DNA of 64,000 nucleotides from Strigamia acuminata (GCA_949358305.1 OX442315.1:20300427-20364426), one strand, 5' to 3'. Shown: positions 12,325 through 25,491, numbered from the stretch's first letter. The notes: a model not told the origin generated them from the sequence alone. Numbers and translations are program-made.

Positions 12325-14400
12325 ATTTTTTCTATTTTAGCAGCTTTCACCTGAAATGTAACGAAATATATAAAAAAATATTCTCACAACCCATAAATTA
12401 TTTAGTGGACTACGTTTAAACACGATAAATATAATAATTAATATTGTAAACAAACGCCACAATTTGTAGCCAACTGAAATTGATGAAAATTTGCCTCTGC
12501 AGACGGCGAGTTCACTTTTATAAGCAATCAATAGCAACCACCACCGAGAAAAATATCACTTTTTTGTGCACACAAAACTGTCTGCAAAAATAATCGCGTA
12601 AACAGAATCTAGAGCATCGAAAATTTTACATTTGCGAATTGAAAAATTAAGTGTTTAATTTGGGTTTAATTTTTTTTTAAATATAATAAAATAAACTTTT
12701 AAGTTGGAGTGTATAAACTTCCTTAATTTGATTTAGGCAGATGGCAAATGGAGTTCCCCAAGAAAGGGATATAAAGGGCGAATGACCTGTCTAATTTCTC
12801 CAAGTGACCTGTCAAGACTCGAGAGAATACACTTTCCTTCAAGGTCAACATACTTCGAGCAATTTCATCCGATACCATGTTTAATCAGAAACCGTAATGT
12901 GCATTTATCTAAATTTGAATATTTTCTCTATTTTCATGCAAATAAACATTAAAAATCAAGTTGAGACGTATCAGGTTTGAATTTCTCAAAATTTCCTCCC
13001 TTATTAAGCGAAATGAAGAATGGCTACGGCTATCATCATCGAACCTTTTCGGTCACGATATTTCACATTTCCTTATAAAGACCAAATGGCGCAATTTAGA
13101 CGGATTTTGTAGTAAAAAAAATTAAAATAAATCAATTTTTCAGCCTTTAAAAAGCTGATTTTCTGTATCGATACATTCGAATTACATATTAATATTCTTT
13201 CAATCAAAAAATCCAAGGATTAATCCGCAGGTTCCTAAAAAGAAAATGTGCTTCAACCTATGAATAAAATTTCTAACATTAACCTATAAAAAGCTAAATA
13301 AAAATATCAATATATTAGCTGGCATTTAAACGGAATACAAATATTTCAGGAACAAACACCGGCATAAAACTTGATTAGTCTCATTTGTGTTGCGGTACCT
13401 GGCACTGCGATACGAATTATTTAACCATAATTAAAACTAATCAATTTTAACTAGGTGTACTTTTGAAAAAACAAACACACGAGGAGAATACATGCAAATT
13501 AGTGCAATCAAATGTGCGTTTTGACTCATTTAGCGTAGCAAAGCGCAGCAGAAGCGGGCGAAAACCCGATTTGGAAGAAAGTGAATTTATGAAAGCAAGG
13601 GCGATAGAATTCATCCTCCATTATCGGTGAGGAGTGTTTAGGCCTCGCTTTTCCCCGACTCGACACTTGATTCGTTTGTCACTTAACAAAGTCCGCTTGC
13701 GGTTCAAGGAGAGTAGAGCGGGCAAATTTTGTCGATACTCTTTCATTACCTGAAACAAAGTTGTCTCAACTTACGAGCCGAATTAATACTTGTTTATATG
13801 CATTCTCAAAATCATTAGGGCAAAAAAGTATGACGACGGCAACGGCGACCAAAGTGCGAATAAATATGTCGGCGTCCAGATTATTGTTGATAGGGCAGGC
13901 AAAATAGCAAATTAGATATCAATTGGGATTAAGTAAACACCGAGATCACACAACCGTCAATGTTTTCTAACGCTTGAATAAAAATACGTACCTTTTTGTG
14001 TCGAAATCGGCAGTTATTAATTGAAAAATGTGTCGGGAAGGTGATAAATGTGGTGGTTGGAATTTGAAGGGAAAGAAACTGCCATTTGAATCGGGTAGAA
14101 AACTCGAGTTTCGCGATTACGGACGAACAAAGTGACGGATTCATTCAATGTTTGTGTCGATTACACGTCAAAATGGATCGAAACGAAATTTGTAACGTAA
14201 ACAATTCCTACTTACTTTTAATCTTCATGTTTAGACCGACGAAACCGTCCAAATTTCCAGGTTAGACACGCGAAGAAAACCAAGAATTGTCCTGGAATCA
14301 CCGTTTCAGGGAAAAATGGAGTAGTACTAGCAGGTTTTAGGTAGGAGCGCATGTGGTTTCTTATGCGTGACGTCATCAACCTCCTTATGACAACAGCGAT
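12325..14400 (-). promoter_or_regulatory. Probable BAZ2 5' UTR, first-exon and promoter region
   Basis: Upstream of the BAZ2 ATG there is an acceptor (TTTCAG) at about 12353 leading into 16 leader codons without a stop-free frame, so at least one non-coding exon lies further up. Three donor-like sites on the minus strand (near 13748, 13990 and 14216) could be ends of alternative non-coding first exons. The stretch around 13.5-13.75 kb is noticeably more GC-rich than its surroundings. No coding exon was recognised. The assignment is inferred from splice signals alone. Confidence 0.4.
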
Positions 14401-14803
14401 GCATTAATAAGGAAATACTGGAACAACATTTTTTTTTTCTTTTTGAATTTCTTTTTTTATTTTAGAATTATTAATTTTTAACATTTCCAACAGAAATTTT
14501 TTTTTATTTATTTTTTTACAAACACCGGAAAAAAAATTTTATGTGTACAATTTTTTGTTGTTTGTTCTGTCAGAACAATTTATTTACAATATATTTCACA
14601 TGTCAAAAAAATGTAATTCTGCAGGAAAAAAATTGTCATATTTGTAAACAAACAAAAAAACAACTCGAAATTTTGGTAAAACCTTTTTATATCTGTTTAC
14701 GTAATTGCCTATTAGATGGCAGTAATAAGCAATATTTAAATAAAAAATTATACTACGGTATACAAGAAAATAAGATCTAAATGTCTTAAAAATCCACATT
14801 TCC
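14401..14803. other. AT-rich intergenic spacer
   Basis: T-rich and A-rich runs between the BAZ2 upstream region and the 3' end of the glucose-6-phosphatase gene. No coding or RNA signal seen. Confidence 0.5.
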
Positions 14804-16381
14804 TCATCTACTGATCAATTCCAAGCTCAATGGAAGAGCTAAGCCTATTACGTTAACTGCAATTGCATGAAAGACAAAAACAGCCATATACGTTGCAGGA
14901 TGGCTGGTATCCGTTGGAGTAAATCGGAGGAACAAAGAAGCTGCCAGCACTCCACCAACAGAAAGTAGTATACGTTTTGAAAGCGACTGGGTCGAATTAC
15001 AAAGTCTGTGGTACGTTTTTGAGCTTGTCAGCAGTCCAGTCCCCAGAGTTACACCCATAAAACGCCACATGATGTAATACGGCGTCGTAGATGCGTGGAC
15101 CCATTCCGTATTAGTGCACCATTTATGCGCCAACCTTATTGTCCACTTGACGTCAACGCCACAAACTAAAATAAATAAAATCGATAAAAAATATTAATAA
15201 CAACAAAAAATCACACATCATTTACCTTCTAAAACACACTGCATACAAACAACACTGGCAGCACTTAAAACAAGAGCCAAAACGTAATGGCGCGCTGTTA
15301 AACTGTCTAAATCAACTTTACTGATCAATCTTCCGGTCGTAACAGCTAACAAATTAAAAATTAATCACGTTATTAACTCATTTAACACGTGAGGGTTTCA
15401 AAAATAACAATAATTACCACAGATAAAACCATAAACACATTGATGTGGAAAATGGGCTGCAATGTACACTCGAGACATTCCCATCAATACCATTGTACAT
15501 GTGTAAACAGTCCAAGCAGGATATTTAATATCCATCCTAGCAAAAAACAAAAAAAAAAACTAACAATGATAAAACAGCAACATTTGAGAAGATTAAAAAA
15601 ATATAAATTAAGCCTGCTTTGTGCCTACAGGTAAATGGCCATTGCATCGATTATCGATTTGCATTTTTATTGATTCGACTTACAATCGTTTAGTATACCT
15701 TTAAGAGTTACAGGCACACTTACTTAAATTTTTGGTCAACTTTATCTATTATTGCCTGGGTAAGAATATACCAAGCAATTCCCGCAATTGCAACATGTCC
15801 AGACGGATTGCCTTAATTAAACCATCGTTACGAAATTAATGTGCGTGTTTACTCATCTTGTTTTCAAAAATAAAGCATAAAGCAACTAATCTAACATATG
15901 TACCAGGTCCTGTTTCGCACGTGTTACTAAACTGATGGATATCTATCGAATGAGCGAGTTTCATCTCGTGAACCCACCAATATGGGCGATCTCCCATCAA
16001 CGCCCTACAACATAAAAATACATTTCTAAAAATTCACTCGTTAAATCTTATATAACATTATCACCATTTCATAAGCAGGTTTAACCAATCTCCGGCAATA
16101 GTTGCTTGTAGTAATTTAACTCCAAGTTGACAGTCAAAAGGGTATATCATAGGAAAGTAGAACGTGTACATGTTTACTGGATTGCCAATAGAATTGGACA
16201 TAAATGAGAAAAAACTGGCACATCCATGAAAACTGAAAAAAATAAAAATAAAAATAAAGAAATAATAATTATAATTAAATAATTATAACACAGAAACAAC
16301 ATCATCAACAACAACAAAACTTTCTTACTTTTTCTGAGTGTATTCAATCACGTGAAGACCCCATTCATTTAGAGCGTACAT
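14804..16381 (-). CDS. G6PC: Glucose-6-phosphatase catalytic subunit
   Basis: ER-membrane phosphohydrolase of the PAP2/acid phosphatase superfamily; it releases glucose from glucose-6-phosphate at the end of gluconeogenesis. The start MYALNEWGLHVIEYTQ is at 16381 and the stop at 14804-14806, over about six exons. The three-part phosphatase signature is visible: KW...GDRPYWWVHE (about 16.08-15.97 kb), CETGPG..NPSGHVAIAG (about 15.91-15.79 kb), and SRVYIAAHFPHQC (about 15.47 kb) with the catalytic-type Arg and His. The rest is hydrophobic, consistent with a multi-spanning protein. The last exon is one long open stretch ending LPLSLELISR. The start has no upstream in-frame extension and matches the family N-terminus. 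It is divergent from pirin, with about 340 bp between the start codons. Confidence 0.93.
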
Positions 16382-16724
16382 GTTTGCTACTTCTCTTTCG
16401 GGATAACAAGTTACATCAAATTGGATGAACTATTATACAATCGGAATGCCAAGCAAGGTATATTTTTATACCTATTTTACGAGTTGGCAGTGGCGAGGCT
16501 TATTTACCGAGAGCAAATTTAATTTTAAATAGATAGATGGCGTTGGCATCAGTGACGAGAATAGCATAGGCGGGTACGGCTGCGATGCCATGAAGCAACA
16601 CTGATATTTTATACGTCCATCTACAAAGTAAATACCCACAACAAACCACCATATTTCACCACAGTGCTTTGACTTTTTATTACTTTTTACAGTCCATGTG
16701 ATCGGCAAGTCTCTATTTTGCAAA
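16382..16724. promoter_or_regulatory. Divergent intergenic region between G6PC and pirin
   Basis: 343 bp between two start codons on opposite strands, so it should contain both promoters. No core promoter motif could be assigned with confidence. Confidence 0.5.
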
Positions 16725-18047
16725 ATGCCTCGGATTATTCATCGCACAATCAGTCAATTTGCAATTCCACCGCAGCAAAGGGATGCGAGTGGATTTTTAG
16801 TTCGCAAAGTCATCGGTGGATTAATTGAAACATGTGATCCCTTTCTTATGTTGGATCACATAGGTACATTAACTATTATTTTAATATGTAATCCCGAATT
16901 TATTTATGAATATTCTCGATGGTAGGTCCAGTAGTTTATCAACCGGGAGAAGCAATTGGAGCTCCAGATCATCCTCATCGAGGTTTTGAAACTGTTACTT
17001 ACGTCATTGAAGGAGGAGTTAAACACGAGGACTCCCTTGGCCATAAAGGTTCAAATATTTAAATAAATAAATAAATAAATAATGTTGTTTTTTTAATTTA
17101 TTTTTTCAATTGATAAATATGATAATCGGATTTATTTTAGGTGAATTGCGAAGCGGGTGGGTTCAGTGGATGACAGCGGGTCAAGGAATAGTTCATAGTG
17201 AAATGCCAACTGATGAATTAATATTATGCGGCGGCCAATGGGAAGGATTTCAATTATGGGTTAATCTCCCATCACGAGTACAAAAATCATTTAAAAAGTA
17301 ACCATAAATGATTTTTAAACATCTTTTTATTATTATTTCAGGATAAAATGATGATTCCCAGATATCAAGATCGATCACCTGATTCCATTCCCACTGTTAC
17401 GTCACCTGACGGCCAAGTTACAATTAAAGTTATTGCCGGTGAAGCTTTAGGCAAGAAAATCAAGTTTTAAGTTATGGTGGACGCAGTTTTATTGTTTTTT
17501 TTAATATTGCAGGCACTAAATCTAGTATCGAAACTCGCACTGCCATTCTTCTTCTTGATATACATCTCAGAGCAGGCGCTTCCTTCAGTCAGGAAGTGAA
17601 TCAAAATTACAATAGTTTTGTGTACATGTGGAAAGGATCTGGTTTTTTTGGTGGTGATTTACGCCCTACCAAAGCCGGACAAGTCGGAATTTTGAGCAAC
17701 GAAGGAAGTCTTTTTTATATGAGAGCTCATGACAACCAATGTAAATACAATTTGTTTATTTTTGGTTTTGGCAATAAATTTATTTTTGATTTATGTCTTG
17801 CAGCTTGTGACATATTATTAGCAGCCGGCGAACCAATTAATGAACCAATTGTCAAATACGGCCCTTTTGTTATGAATACGCAGGAGGAAATTGAACAGGT
17901 CGTACATAAATCAAAGAAAAATACTTTTAAAAATGGTACTTACTGTAAGTTTTATTTTTGTAGGCTTTGGAAGATTACCGTAACGGTAAATTAGGGAGGA
18001 TAGAAAGACAAGAAGAAACTGTTCAAAATTTAAATGGATCTGAATAA
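16725..18047 (+). CDS. PIR: Pirin, Fe-binding cupin protein
   Basis: Nuclear/cytoplasmic iron-binding cupin; family members act as redox-sensitive transcription co-regulators and some have quercetinase activity. ATG at 16725 ([12 protein letters not shown]), stop TAA at 18045-18047, about 290 residues over some seven exons. The N-terminal cupin carries the metal ligands: HPHRGFET (two His) and QGIVHSEMP (His and Glu), matching the HxH...HxE arrangement of human pirin. The C-terminal cupin-like half includes [13 protein letters not shown] and [18 protein letters not shown]. One junction needs care: after WVNLPSR the plausible donor is the in-codon GTACAA at about 17278, giving [15 protein letters not shown]. 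Reading on to the apparent later donor would shift the frame. Divergent from G6PC. Confidence 0.93.
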
Positions 18048-18051
18048 TTTT

Positions 18052-18064
18052 TATCATTATTATT

Positions 18065-18095
<31 letters not shown>

Positions 18096-18115
18096 TATTA
18101 TTATTATAATTATTT
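18052..18115. repeat. (ATT)n microsatellite in pirin 3' region
   Basis: Imperfect ATT trinucleotide run directly after the pirin stop codon, probably within its 3' UTR. Confidence 0.8.
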
Positions 18116-19011
18116 TTATTAATTATCTAGTCACAATAAGACTATTCATAATTTGCATGTTCTACATCTATATTAATGATGCAAACTTACGTGCACATAA
18201 TTTTTATTAAATGTTTGAATAATCTCTCAACGTTTGAATTTTTTAATGAACTATATGTTTAATAAAATCTTGAAATGTAACGAATTTAATATTCTTGAAA
18301 GAATTGTGATTAATTGCAAACTGATATTTACTTATGCTATTCATATTGTTTTTGTTCGTGTTTCTGAGATTTATCGAAATTTAGCCTTTATCTATTGTCA
18401 TATATTTTTAATTTAAAATCAGCAATAATAAATAAGGTATAACGACTTTAAATTAGGGCTTTTATTTTTTTATTCGCAAAACTAACAGAAGAGAGCGCTA
18501 CCGGACCCGTTTGCTGAATTCCCCAGTACTGCGGGAAGGCAATCTTTGTAAGATCAAAGGGTGAGTGTTTTTGTGGGTTTTAATTGAACTATTCCTTTAC
18601 AAAAATATGCTATTTTCAATGCGAATAAAAACGAATAACTTGATAATCATAAAATGCGGTAATGATTAGTCTAAAAAGTGAAAATAAATGGCTACTGATC
18701 GGGCGCACTAGTCTTGAGACAATTTTTGAGGTCGAAGTAAGGACACATTTTCTGGCGTTAATTTTGATTATGTTTCGAAAATCTTTACAAACGTAACTCT
18801 AAAATAATGCTGAAAACATTTTTGTTAAGAATTTTTAATAACATTGCGTTTTGTGATCGCGATTTTTTTGTGATTTAGCTTCACGTTGGGATTTCTATTT
18901 TCAGGTCAACTGAAGCTCTTCTAATTATAGCAGTCAAGTTAGTAATGTTATACACGAATTTTATTGTTAGATTTTACATTATATTTTAATCAGACGATCT
19001 CTACGATCATC
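18116..19011 (+). other. Pirin 3' flank and NDUFA4 5' region
   Basis: AT-rich intergenic DNA. A more mixed segment near 18.49-18.56 kb (ending AAGGGTGAGTG) has a donor-like site and could be the non-coding first exon of the downstream NDUFA4 gene, with an acceptor near 18904. Otherwise nothing recognised. Confidence 0.4.
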
Positions 19012-19535
19012 ATGCCTGAAAGTAAACATGGCCGTGGCTTTGGATTTGGATTATCAGCTATAAAAAAATATCCAGAAGTGAGCAATGAAACCTAAAATCG
19101 CCATCATCTTTTTTTTTAAACTAAACATTTTGATATTAGATCGCGCCATTGGTGTTCATCACTGGTGTGGCTGTAGTTGGAGCTGGAAGTTACATAATGT
19201 ATATGTTGACAAAATCCGATGTTGTGTAAGTAATTAATAAGAAATTGTCACTGGAAAATTAACCCTCGTAATCGTATTTATTTAGTATTGATAAAAGCCA
19301 GGAAATTAAACCTTGGGATAGAGTGGATTTTGAAAAGAAACAAAAAGTAAATATTTATTGTATTTAGTGTTGGTTAGGCTTGCCTGCATTGCCTAGTAGT
19401 GCGGGGAAGCCTTTCGCCATCGATTGACGATTACAAATACTATATGCATTCTTTTAGCTGTTTGTCGTCAAGCAAGAATATAAAAGAAATCCAGAATTGG
19501 AGAAACTGAAGAAAGAAATGGGTGATTTTAAGTAA
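19012..19535 (+). CDS. NDUFA4: NDUFA4-like mitochondrial protein (copy 1)
   Basis: Small inner-membrane protein of the NDUFA4 family, now known to associate with cytochrome c oxidase. ATG at 19012-19014, stop TAA at 19533-19535; four exons spliced in frame, about 96 residues. Layout: short soluble N-terminus (MPESKHGRGFGFGLSAIKKY), one hydrophobic segment (IAPLVFITGVAVVGAGSYIM), then PWDRVD and the basic C-terminal helix PELEKLKKEMGDFK typical of the family. Invertebrate members are often a little longer than the human protein (about 81 aa). The second, diverged paralogue follows 330 bp downstream on the same strand. Confidence 0.9.
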
Positions 19536-19867
19536 ATCATCACACCTTTTACTAGCAGTCATAATTAGTCGATTTTTTTTAAAAGATTTTATTACGTAAT
19601 TTTGTTTTTACGTTTTTAAAAATGTGAGATGTAAATAGAGTCAAATCACTACTGTTTATTTCAATGTTTATTAGTCTGCACTATAAGAATAATGTATGAA
19701 TATGAATAAATTGAATAAAGCTATGTGTCATTATTCAAAGTCACGAGTTACTGAACGAGAATAACAATGTGTTTGGTTATGAAAAAGAATTCTGTTTTTT
19801 GAGGGCCAATATTGGCCAATACATTAAATTCCATCATTTCGATAAGAAATCTTTATAGACTTTCAAA

Positions 19868-20478
19868 ATGACTTTACTAGCATTATCAAAGACGTTTCGA
19901 GAGACGGAAAGATTTAGCGTCAAAATTGTCAAGTTTCTTACCAGGCAGCAAAGTGGAGGATCCCACCAGCCACGCAAAGAGCAAGATGAACCAAAGTCAT
20001 GGGTTTTTAGTTTAGCTGGTCTTAAAAGACACTACGAAGTATAATAATGGTTTATTTAGATATTATTATCATTATTAATATTTTTTTACAGCTTACTCCT
20101 TTGGTAGGTTGCTGCGCATTAGTTATAAGTATGGTTGGCTATATGGCTTACCGAGGATTCACGAAAAATGATGTCATGTGAGAGATTTGTAATGAAATGG
20201 TTGATAGGAACTGTGGCTATAAGAAATGTAAACTGTTGCAGGATTGACCATAGTAAAGAATTACCACCTTGGGAGCGTGTTGATCTTGATAAAAAGGACA
20301 TCAACAAAGTGATTAGTTCAAATAATTATCTAATTTTCATTTATAACTTGTAATATATTTGAAGATTTTTGTTGCACAACAAAAATTTCGGGGATTACCC
20401 GAGCTGAAGAAATTGAAGAAGGAAATAAATACTGAAGATTCCGGATCCGGAACGAAGAAAGGGAAAAATAATAAGTAA
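19868..20478 (+). CDS. Diverged NDUFA4 paralogue (tandem copy 2) with N-terminal extension
   Basis: Four exons on the plan of the upstream copy: 19868 to about 20038, about 20092-20178, about 20242-20307 and about 20370-20478. The product is about 145 residues. The core aligns with copy 1: hydrophobic LTPLVGCCALVISMVGYMAY, then LPPWERVDLDKK (copy 1 IKPWDRVDFEKK), then LPELKKLKKEI. It differs by a basic 45-50 residue N-terminal extension that could serve as a mitochondrial presequence (inference) and by a Lys-rich tail GSGTKKGKNNK. All splice sites and the frame are intact, so it looks functional. Tandem origin is inferred from shared exon structure and orientation. Confidence 0.85.
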
Positions 20479-20968
20479 TTTTATATAGAGAAAGAAGACT
20501 ACTAAAAAATACGATTTGATGGATATAAAACACGTTTTTAAAACGTAAAAAATTGATTAGAAATACACGCTCTTTGCCACATTTAACTATAGAATTTGTA
20601 TAAAAAAATTATTTACCCTTTATATTTTTGCACACATAATGATGTTAGAATTTTGAAATAAATGACAGAAAACCGATGCGATCGGAAAAAATATTTATTG
20701 AATCAAACCAAGAAAACAAAACAGAAGGATGAAATAAAAATCATGACGATCGGTAACCTTGTAATCGACTTAGTTTACCCCTTATGGGTCCTCAGTGTCC
20801 TCCAATTTCGACACTAGAGTGCGCAACTCTAAAACAAACGGTTTGCGTTGTGATTGGTGCTTGGCAGTTGGCACCATACTACAGAAACCAAGGCCACAAA
20901 CACTTCACGCCTGCGTCTTCTTAGGGTCCTCGTTTTTCGTGGTCCCTTTATTTGCATTGCCGAAAACA
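20479..20968. other. Intergenic region upstream of PHF14
   Basis: AT-rich at first, more mixed from about 20.75 kb, probably containing the PHF14 promoter and 5' UTR. Short plus-strand open frames in it lack recognisable domains. Confidence 0.4.
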
Positions 20969-23900
20969 ATGACAGATTCCGGAGTAAATGAAACTGTACC
21001 CAATTTTATCCACCGGACGATGGGTAAAATTTTTTTTCACTCATTACACTACTTATTTCATTTCCAGTTTATTCCCATTAAAAAATCTACCTATTGTCCC
21101 CCAGTGGAAAGAGATCCGAAAAAGCGCCGGGTCAAGCCGATAGACACGAAATTGCTGCAGATGAACTTGGGCGAGTTTGACGACAGTTCAGACGACAGCG
21201 ATTACCAAGTGCCGGAACAGGAAGATGGTAAATCAAAGCGATAAATGTTTAACATTAATTTGTAATTCAACAGTTTGTTCCGACAGACGACGATTCCAAT
21301 TCGGATGAGAGTGGAGATAATAACGATGACGATGACGATGATGACGACGACGGAGATGAGGAAGATGAAGCAGTGAGCGAATTGGAACAAGAAGATACGA
21401 GTAGTTCTGGCAGTGATTTACATAAAAAACCTGGCGTTAGTATTGGAGAGCTGATCGAACAAGCCAGATTAAAGCAAGCTTACGCGCGAAAACGAGTAAT
21501 GCATTCTCAACTTTGCTTCGTCGATTTATTGTCAACTCGTTGTTTTTATTTATGTTCAGATTGCGGCGGAAGGGACCAAATCGAGTCAGTTAAAAGTTTT
21601 GGTGTGCTCGGTGTGTCTCGGAGACATTAGGTATTTCCGTTTTTGCCATTTTGTTTGTATTCATTTCAATTCGATTCGATTTTATAGTGAGGAAGATGAT
21701 GAAATTGTTGAATGCGACGGTTGTGGTGTGTCTGTACATGAAGGTAGTAAGTGGGCAAATATAACGCGTTTATTTGGGTTTGTTGTAATATGTCACGTGA
21801 TATCTAGGTTGCTATGGCATTCAAGATGCTGAATCGGTTGTAAGTACTGGTTCGTCTAGTTCTACGGAACCTTGGTTCTGCGATGCGTGTCGCGGAGGAA
21901 ATTGTAAACCGGTAATTTTGTTTATGAATTTGAAAAATATTTCGGACTTTAATTTTTTATTTTTGTTTATTTTGTATTAGACGTGCGAATTGTGCCCAAA
22001 TACTGGGGGTATTTTTAAAGAAACTGATGTTGGGAAGTATGTATCATTAAAAATGTTAAGAAACATTTATTTAAAATTTGTAAAGTCTTGTTGATTCTAG
22101 GTGGGTTCATTTGGTTTGCGCTTTGTACATTCCCGGTGTTGCGTTTGGAGATGTTGATAAGTTATCGCCCGTGACCTTATTTGAAATGCCTTATTCTAAA
22201 TGGGGCAGCAAGGCACGGATAATTAAATTTTTATTAAATTTTTAGTAGGTCATTATGATTTTTTTTCTTTTAATTTTAGGCTTGTACGTTGTGCGAAGAC
22301 GAACGATTTAGTCGATGTGGTGTTTGTATTAGTTGCGATGCTGGCATGTGTCGCAACTACTTTCACGTTACTTGGTATGGGATTCCTTTTGGCAATAAAA
22401 TGTCCCAATTTAATAATTTTGTGAATTTTAGTGCACAAAGAGAAGGTTTGCTTTCTGAAGCTTCTCCAGAAGAGGTGAGAGTAAGTTGTCCACGATGCAT
22501 TTGGTCTGTCAGTAGGTTTAATTGTTTTTAAAGGCATTCCATTTGTTCGTGTGATTAGACTTTGAGTTAGCATGTTTAATGCTAGTTGTGCTTGTTATTG
22601 GTGTTTTATTTTTATTTTTAGTTAAAAAATAATTCAAATGTATTGAAATAATTGAGAATATTATTCGATAATTATCTTAGGATATCGCAGATCCGTTTTT
22701 TGCCTATTGTAAAATGCATGCGGACAAGATGATTGTGCGCGGGAAACGTCGCAATTGGTTAGCATTGCAATCTCAAGTGAAGCTGTTTAAGGAGCGAGGA
22801 CACTTAGATCAGGACGAAAAGGTTATCTTCGGAATTCCAGCTAGTGTGTTGGGTCTTTTATTTAATTATTTTCCATGATTAGGCTCGAATAGAACGAAAA
22901 TTGCAGCATCATCGAGCAAAATTCCAAGCAACTCATGCTCGAAAATCTCCACCTTGGGGTAAAATTTGTAGTAAAACGATGTAAATATTTTCAAGCGATT
23001 TATGCATAATTTACAAATTAGTTCCTACACAAAAAATGCCTCGGCTTTTGACATCCAGTCCATCCGCCTGCAGACGCTTAATCAAGAAAGCAGAATTATT
23101 AGGAATTAATACGAGAGTAAATTAGGAACATCGTGGAAATTAGATTTATTAAAAAAGTTAATTGTTTTCAGAATCTGCAAGTTTCTCATTCGACTAGTGA
23201 CAGCATGGTTGATATACGACGAAAATGGCACGTACCACCGGCCTTTACTATGGAATTTGTCGGATATTATATCGGTATTGTAATATATGATGAAATAATT
23301 GCTACATTTTGATGTAATGGTACGATATACTTCGGTAAAGATCGTGGAGATCGTATGGTGAGCATGCAGGCACGATTAGACGAACTTTTGACACAAAACA
23401 GCAAATTGCAAGAAGAGGAGCATAAACTAAGGAATAAATTTGAACATGTAAAGTGTAATAATTCCATGTAATGCTCATAAATTGACACAGATTTGTATTT
23501 ATTCAGCTTAACTCTGAGAATGAACAACTGAAGAAAGCCAATAGCGAACTCCGTGAAGGTTCCTTGAAGTTATATAAAATGTTGAGTGAGATGGGGACAA
23601 AGGTATTGAAATAGGATAGACGAATTGGATGTTATCCTAATTTTGAAATTGTGTGCATTTTAAATTTAGACGTTCGCCACACCGAAACTACTTAAGCCGA
23701 AAGAATCACCGCCGAAACTGCACAAGCACGGACGGAAATCTAGTTCGGATGCTGGAGTTACACTGAATCGGTAGTTTATAAATTGAGTGCGTGTTTCATC
23801 TACTAACTCGTGCATTATAGATGTGGCATCTGTAAAAGGACCCAAGATCAACACCTACTGGCTCGTTGTGACACCTGTCAATTGCATTACCATTTAGGTT

Positions 23901-25491
23901 GTCTCGATCCGCCCTTAACTCGAATGCCTAAGAAAACGAAGCAGCAAGGATGGTAATGATGATTTTAATTTAATTTAAATTAATTTAATTGGGTTAAAAA
24001 TTTCAGGCAATGTTCGGAATGTGATAAAACGGACACTGAAGAGATGGAGGAAGAGGTTGACCCATCCGCTCCACGAAAATTACGCGAACATATTAAAGAA
24101 CCAGTGAAGTTTACCCCACCATCCATCAGCCCAGTTTTAAAAAAGGGCTCTAAAGTAATTCGATGATTAGATGATTAAATTTTAAATTAATTTTTTTTTC
24201 TCTTAAAAAACTTGTAGTTTAAATTTAAACAGAGGACTTTATCACTCGAAGTTAAAAAGGGGATGAAACGGAGACTAAGTGATATTGCTGGTAGTGACAC
24301 CCAGCAAACGCTTGAAGTTACTGACTTAGGCAAAATTGCGAGTCAGACTGTTACAGTGGATGTGGAAAAAGTGGATGAAGAAGCGCTTTCCAAAGCGATG
24401 AAATCGACGTTGATAAAGAAATTCCAGAAGGTTATTAGGAATAAAGATTTGCGCACCGAATGCTCAAAATGCAAAAAGTCTGGAACAAATGCCAATCTTG
24501 TCAGGTTGTCGGGGGGGAAATATGTGGTTTAAAAATCGGTTTAGTTTTGAATTAATCGTTGAATTAATCTTTCGTGCAGATGCGATGAGTGCAGTTTATG
24601 TTTTCATTTCCAATGTTTGAGTCCACCCGTGAAAAAAAATCCTAAACAACGTGGCTACGACTGGCATTGTGAGAATTGCGATCCGACGGTAAGTATCTTA
24701 TATAAAACTTGCAAAAAGCTTTTTAAAAAAAAATACAAATATGAAGAAATATTTAAAGAATTGAATGATTTTTACTAAAATAAATAATTGATCGGATGTT
24801 GTTCTTTAAAAACAAGGGTTCTATTTCCAGGAGGCCCCTTTCTAATTCGTAAAAGTGCTTCCCTTCCATGTCCCCAAGATGGCCCCACCTTAGTTGAAGA
24901 CATGTAGAATGATGACTGGAATAGGAATGTGTTTTTCTTCTTATTTTTCTTATAAACTATATTTGTGTTGTCGATTTTGTTCCAGTCATCAAATGCACTA
25001 AGATTTCACTTTTATGTTCTTTCATGTGCTCTATATCACTTTGTTCTATTTATTGTGAAGAAGAAAGTATGTATCCATTTGAGATGTCCACAGTGAGCGA
25101 AACTTAAGATTTATAAATTCGCATTTAAATAATCATTTGTAGTTTGATGAATGTTTGGGTTCAGTAGTGATAGGTTTTTATAATGGAAAATGTTTTAACA
25201 ATTTAAAACGGATCATGGGATCAAACGAACAAAGAGAAAAAAAAACCCACTCGAAAGAGACAAAGGGAAAAAGGTGGGAGTGAAATTCAATTTCTGTCCA
25301 GATTTTCCACTTGACAAGCTTAAGCTTCAAATTTCCCTTTCAAATAGTAAATTTTTTTTTTCTTGCTTAAGTTATTTTTAGGCATTTATCTATTGCTGTC
25401 TACATACTTATTCTCTTTAAAGGACAAAGAGGAAGAAGATATCGAAATTGAAATACTACCTTCACCTCTACCCATTAAGAAGAAGAAATAA
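20969..25491 (+). CDS. PHF14: PHD finger protein 14
   Basis: Nuclear multi-PHD chromatin reader. ATG at 20969 (MTDSGVNETVPN); exon 1 joins in phase 1 to VERDPKKRRVKP at about 21104, and the stop TAA is at 25489-25491. Order of domains: DDSSDDSDYQV, matching the vertebrate N-terminus; an acidic Asp/Glu tract (about 21.3-21.37 kb); first PHD (VLVCSVCLGD...CDGCGVSVHEGCYG); extended PHD with TCELCPN.GGIFKETD, WVHLVCALYIPGVAFGD and GVCISCDAGMCRNYFHVTC, whose last Cys is made by a split codon across an intron; PFFAYCKMHADK; a helical/coiled-coil region (about 23.1-23.6 kb); second PHD (CGICKRTQDQHLLARCDTC...HLGCLDPPLTRMP); IKEPVKF; third PHD (LRTECSKCKK...CDECSLCFHFQCLSPPVKK). The last intron, about 24.69-25.42 kb, is unusually long for this locus (about 730 bp). 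The tail is Glu-rich then Lys-rich. Confidence 0.95.

Noticed and set aside
18052..18115. Functional element in the ATT run
   Set aside because: A plain trinucleotide microsatellite in a 3' region.
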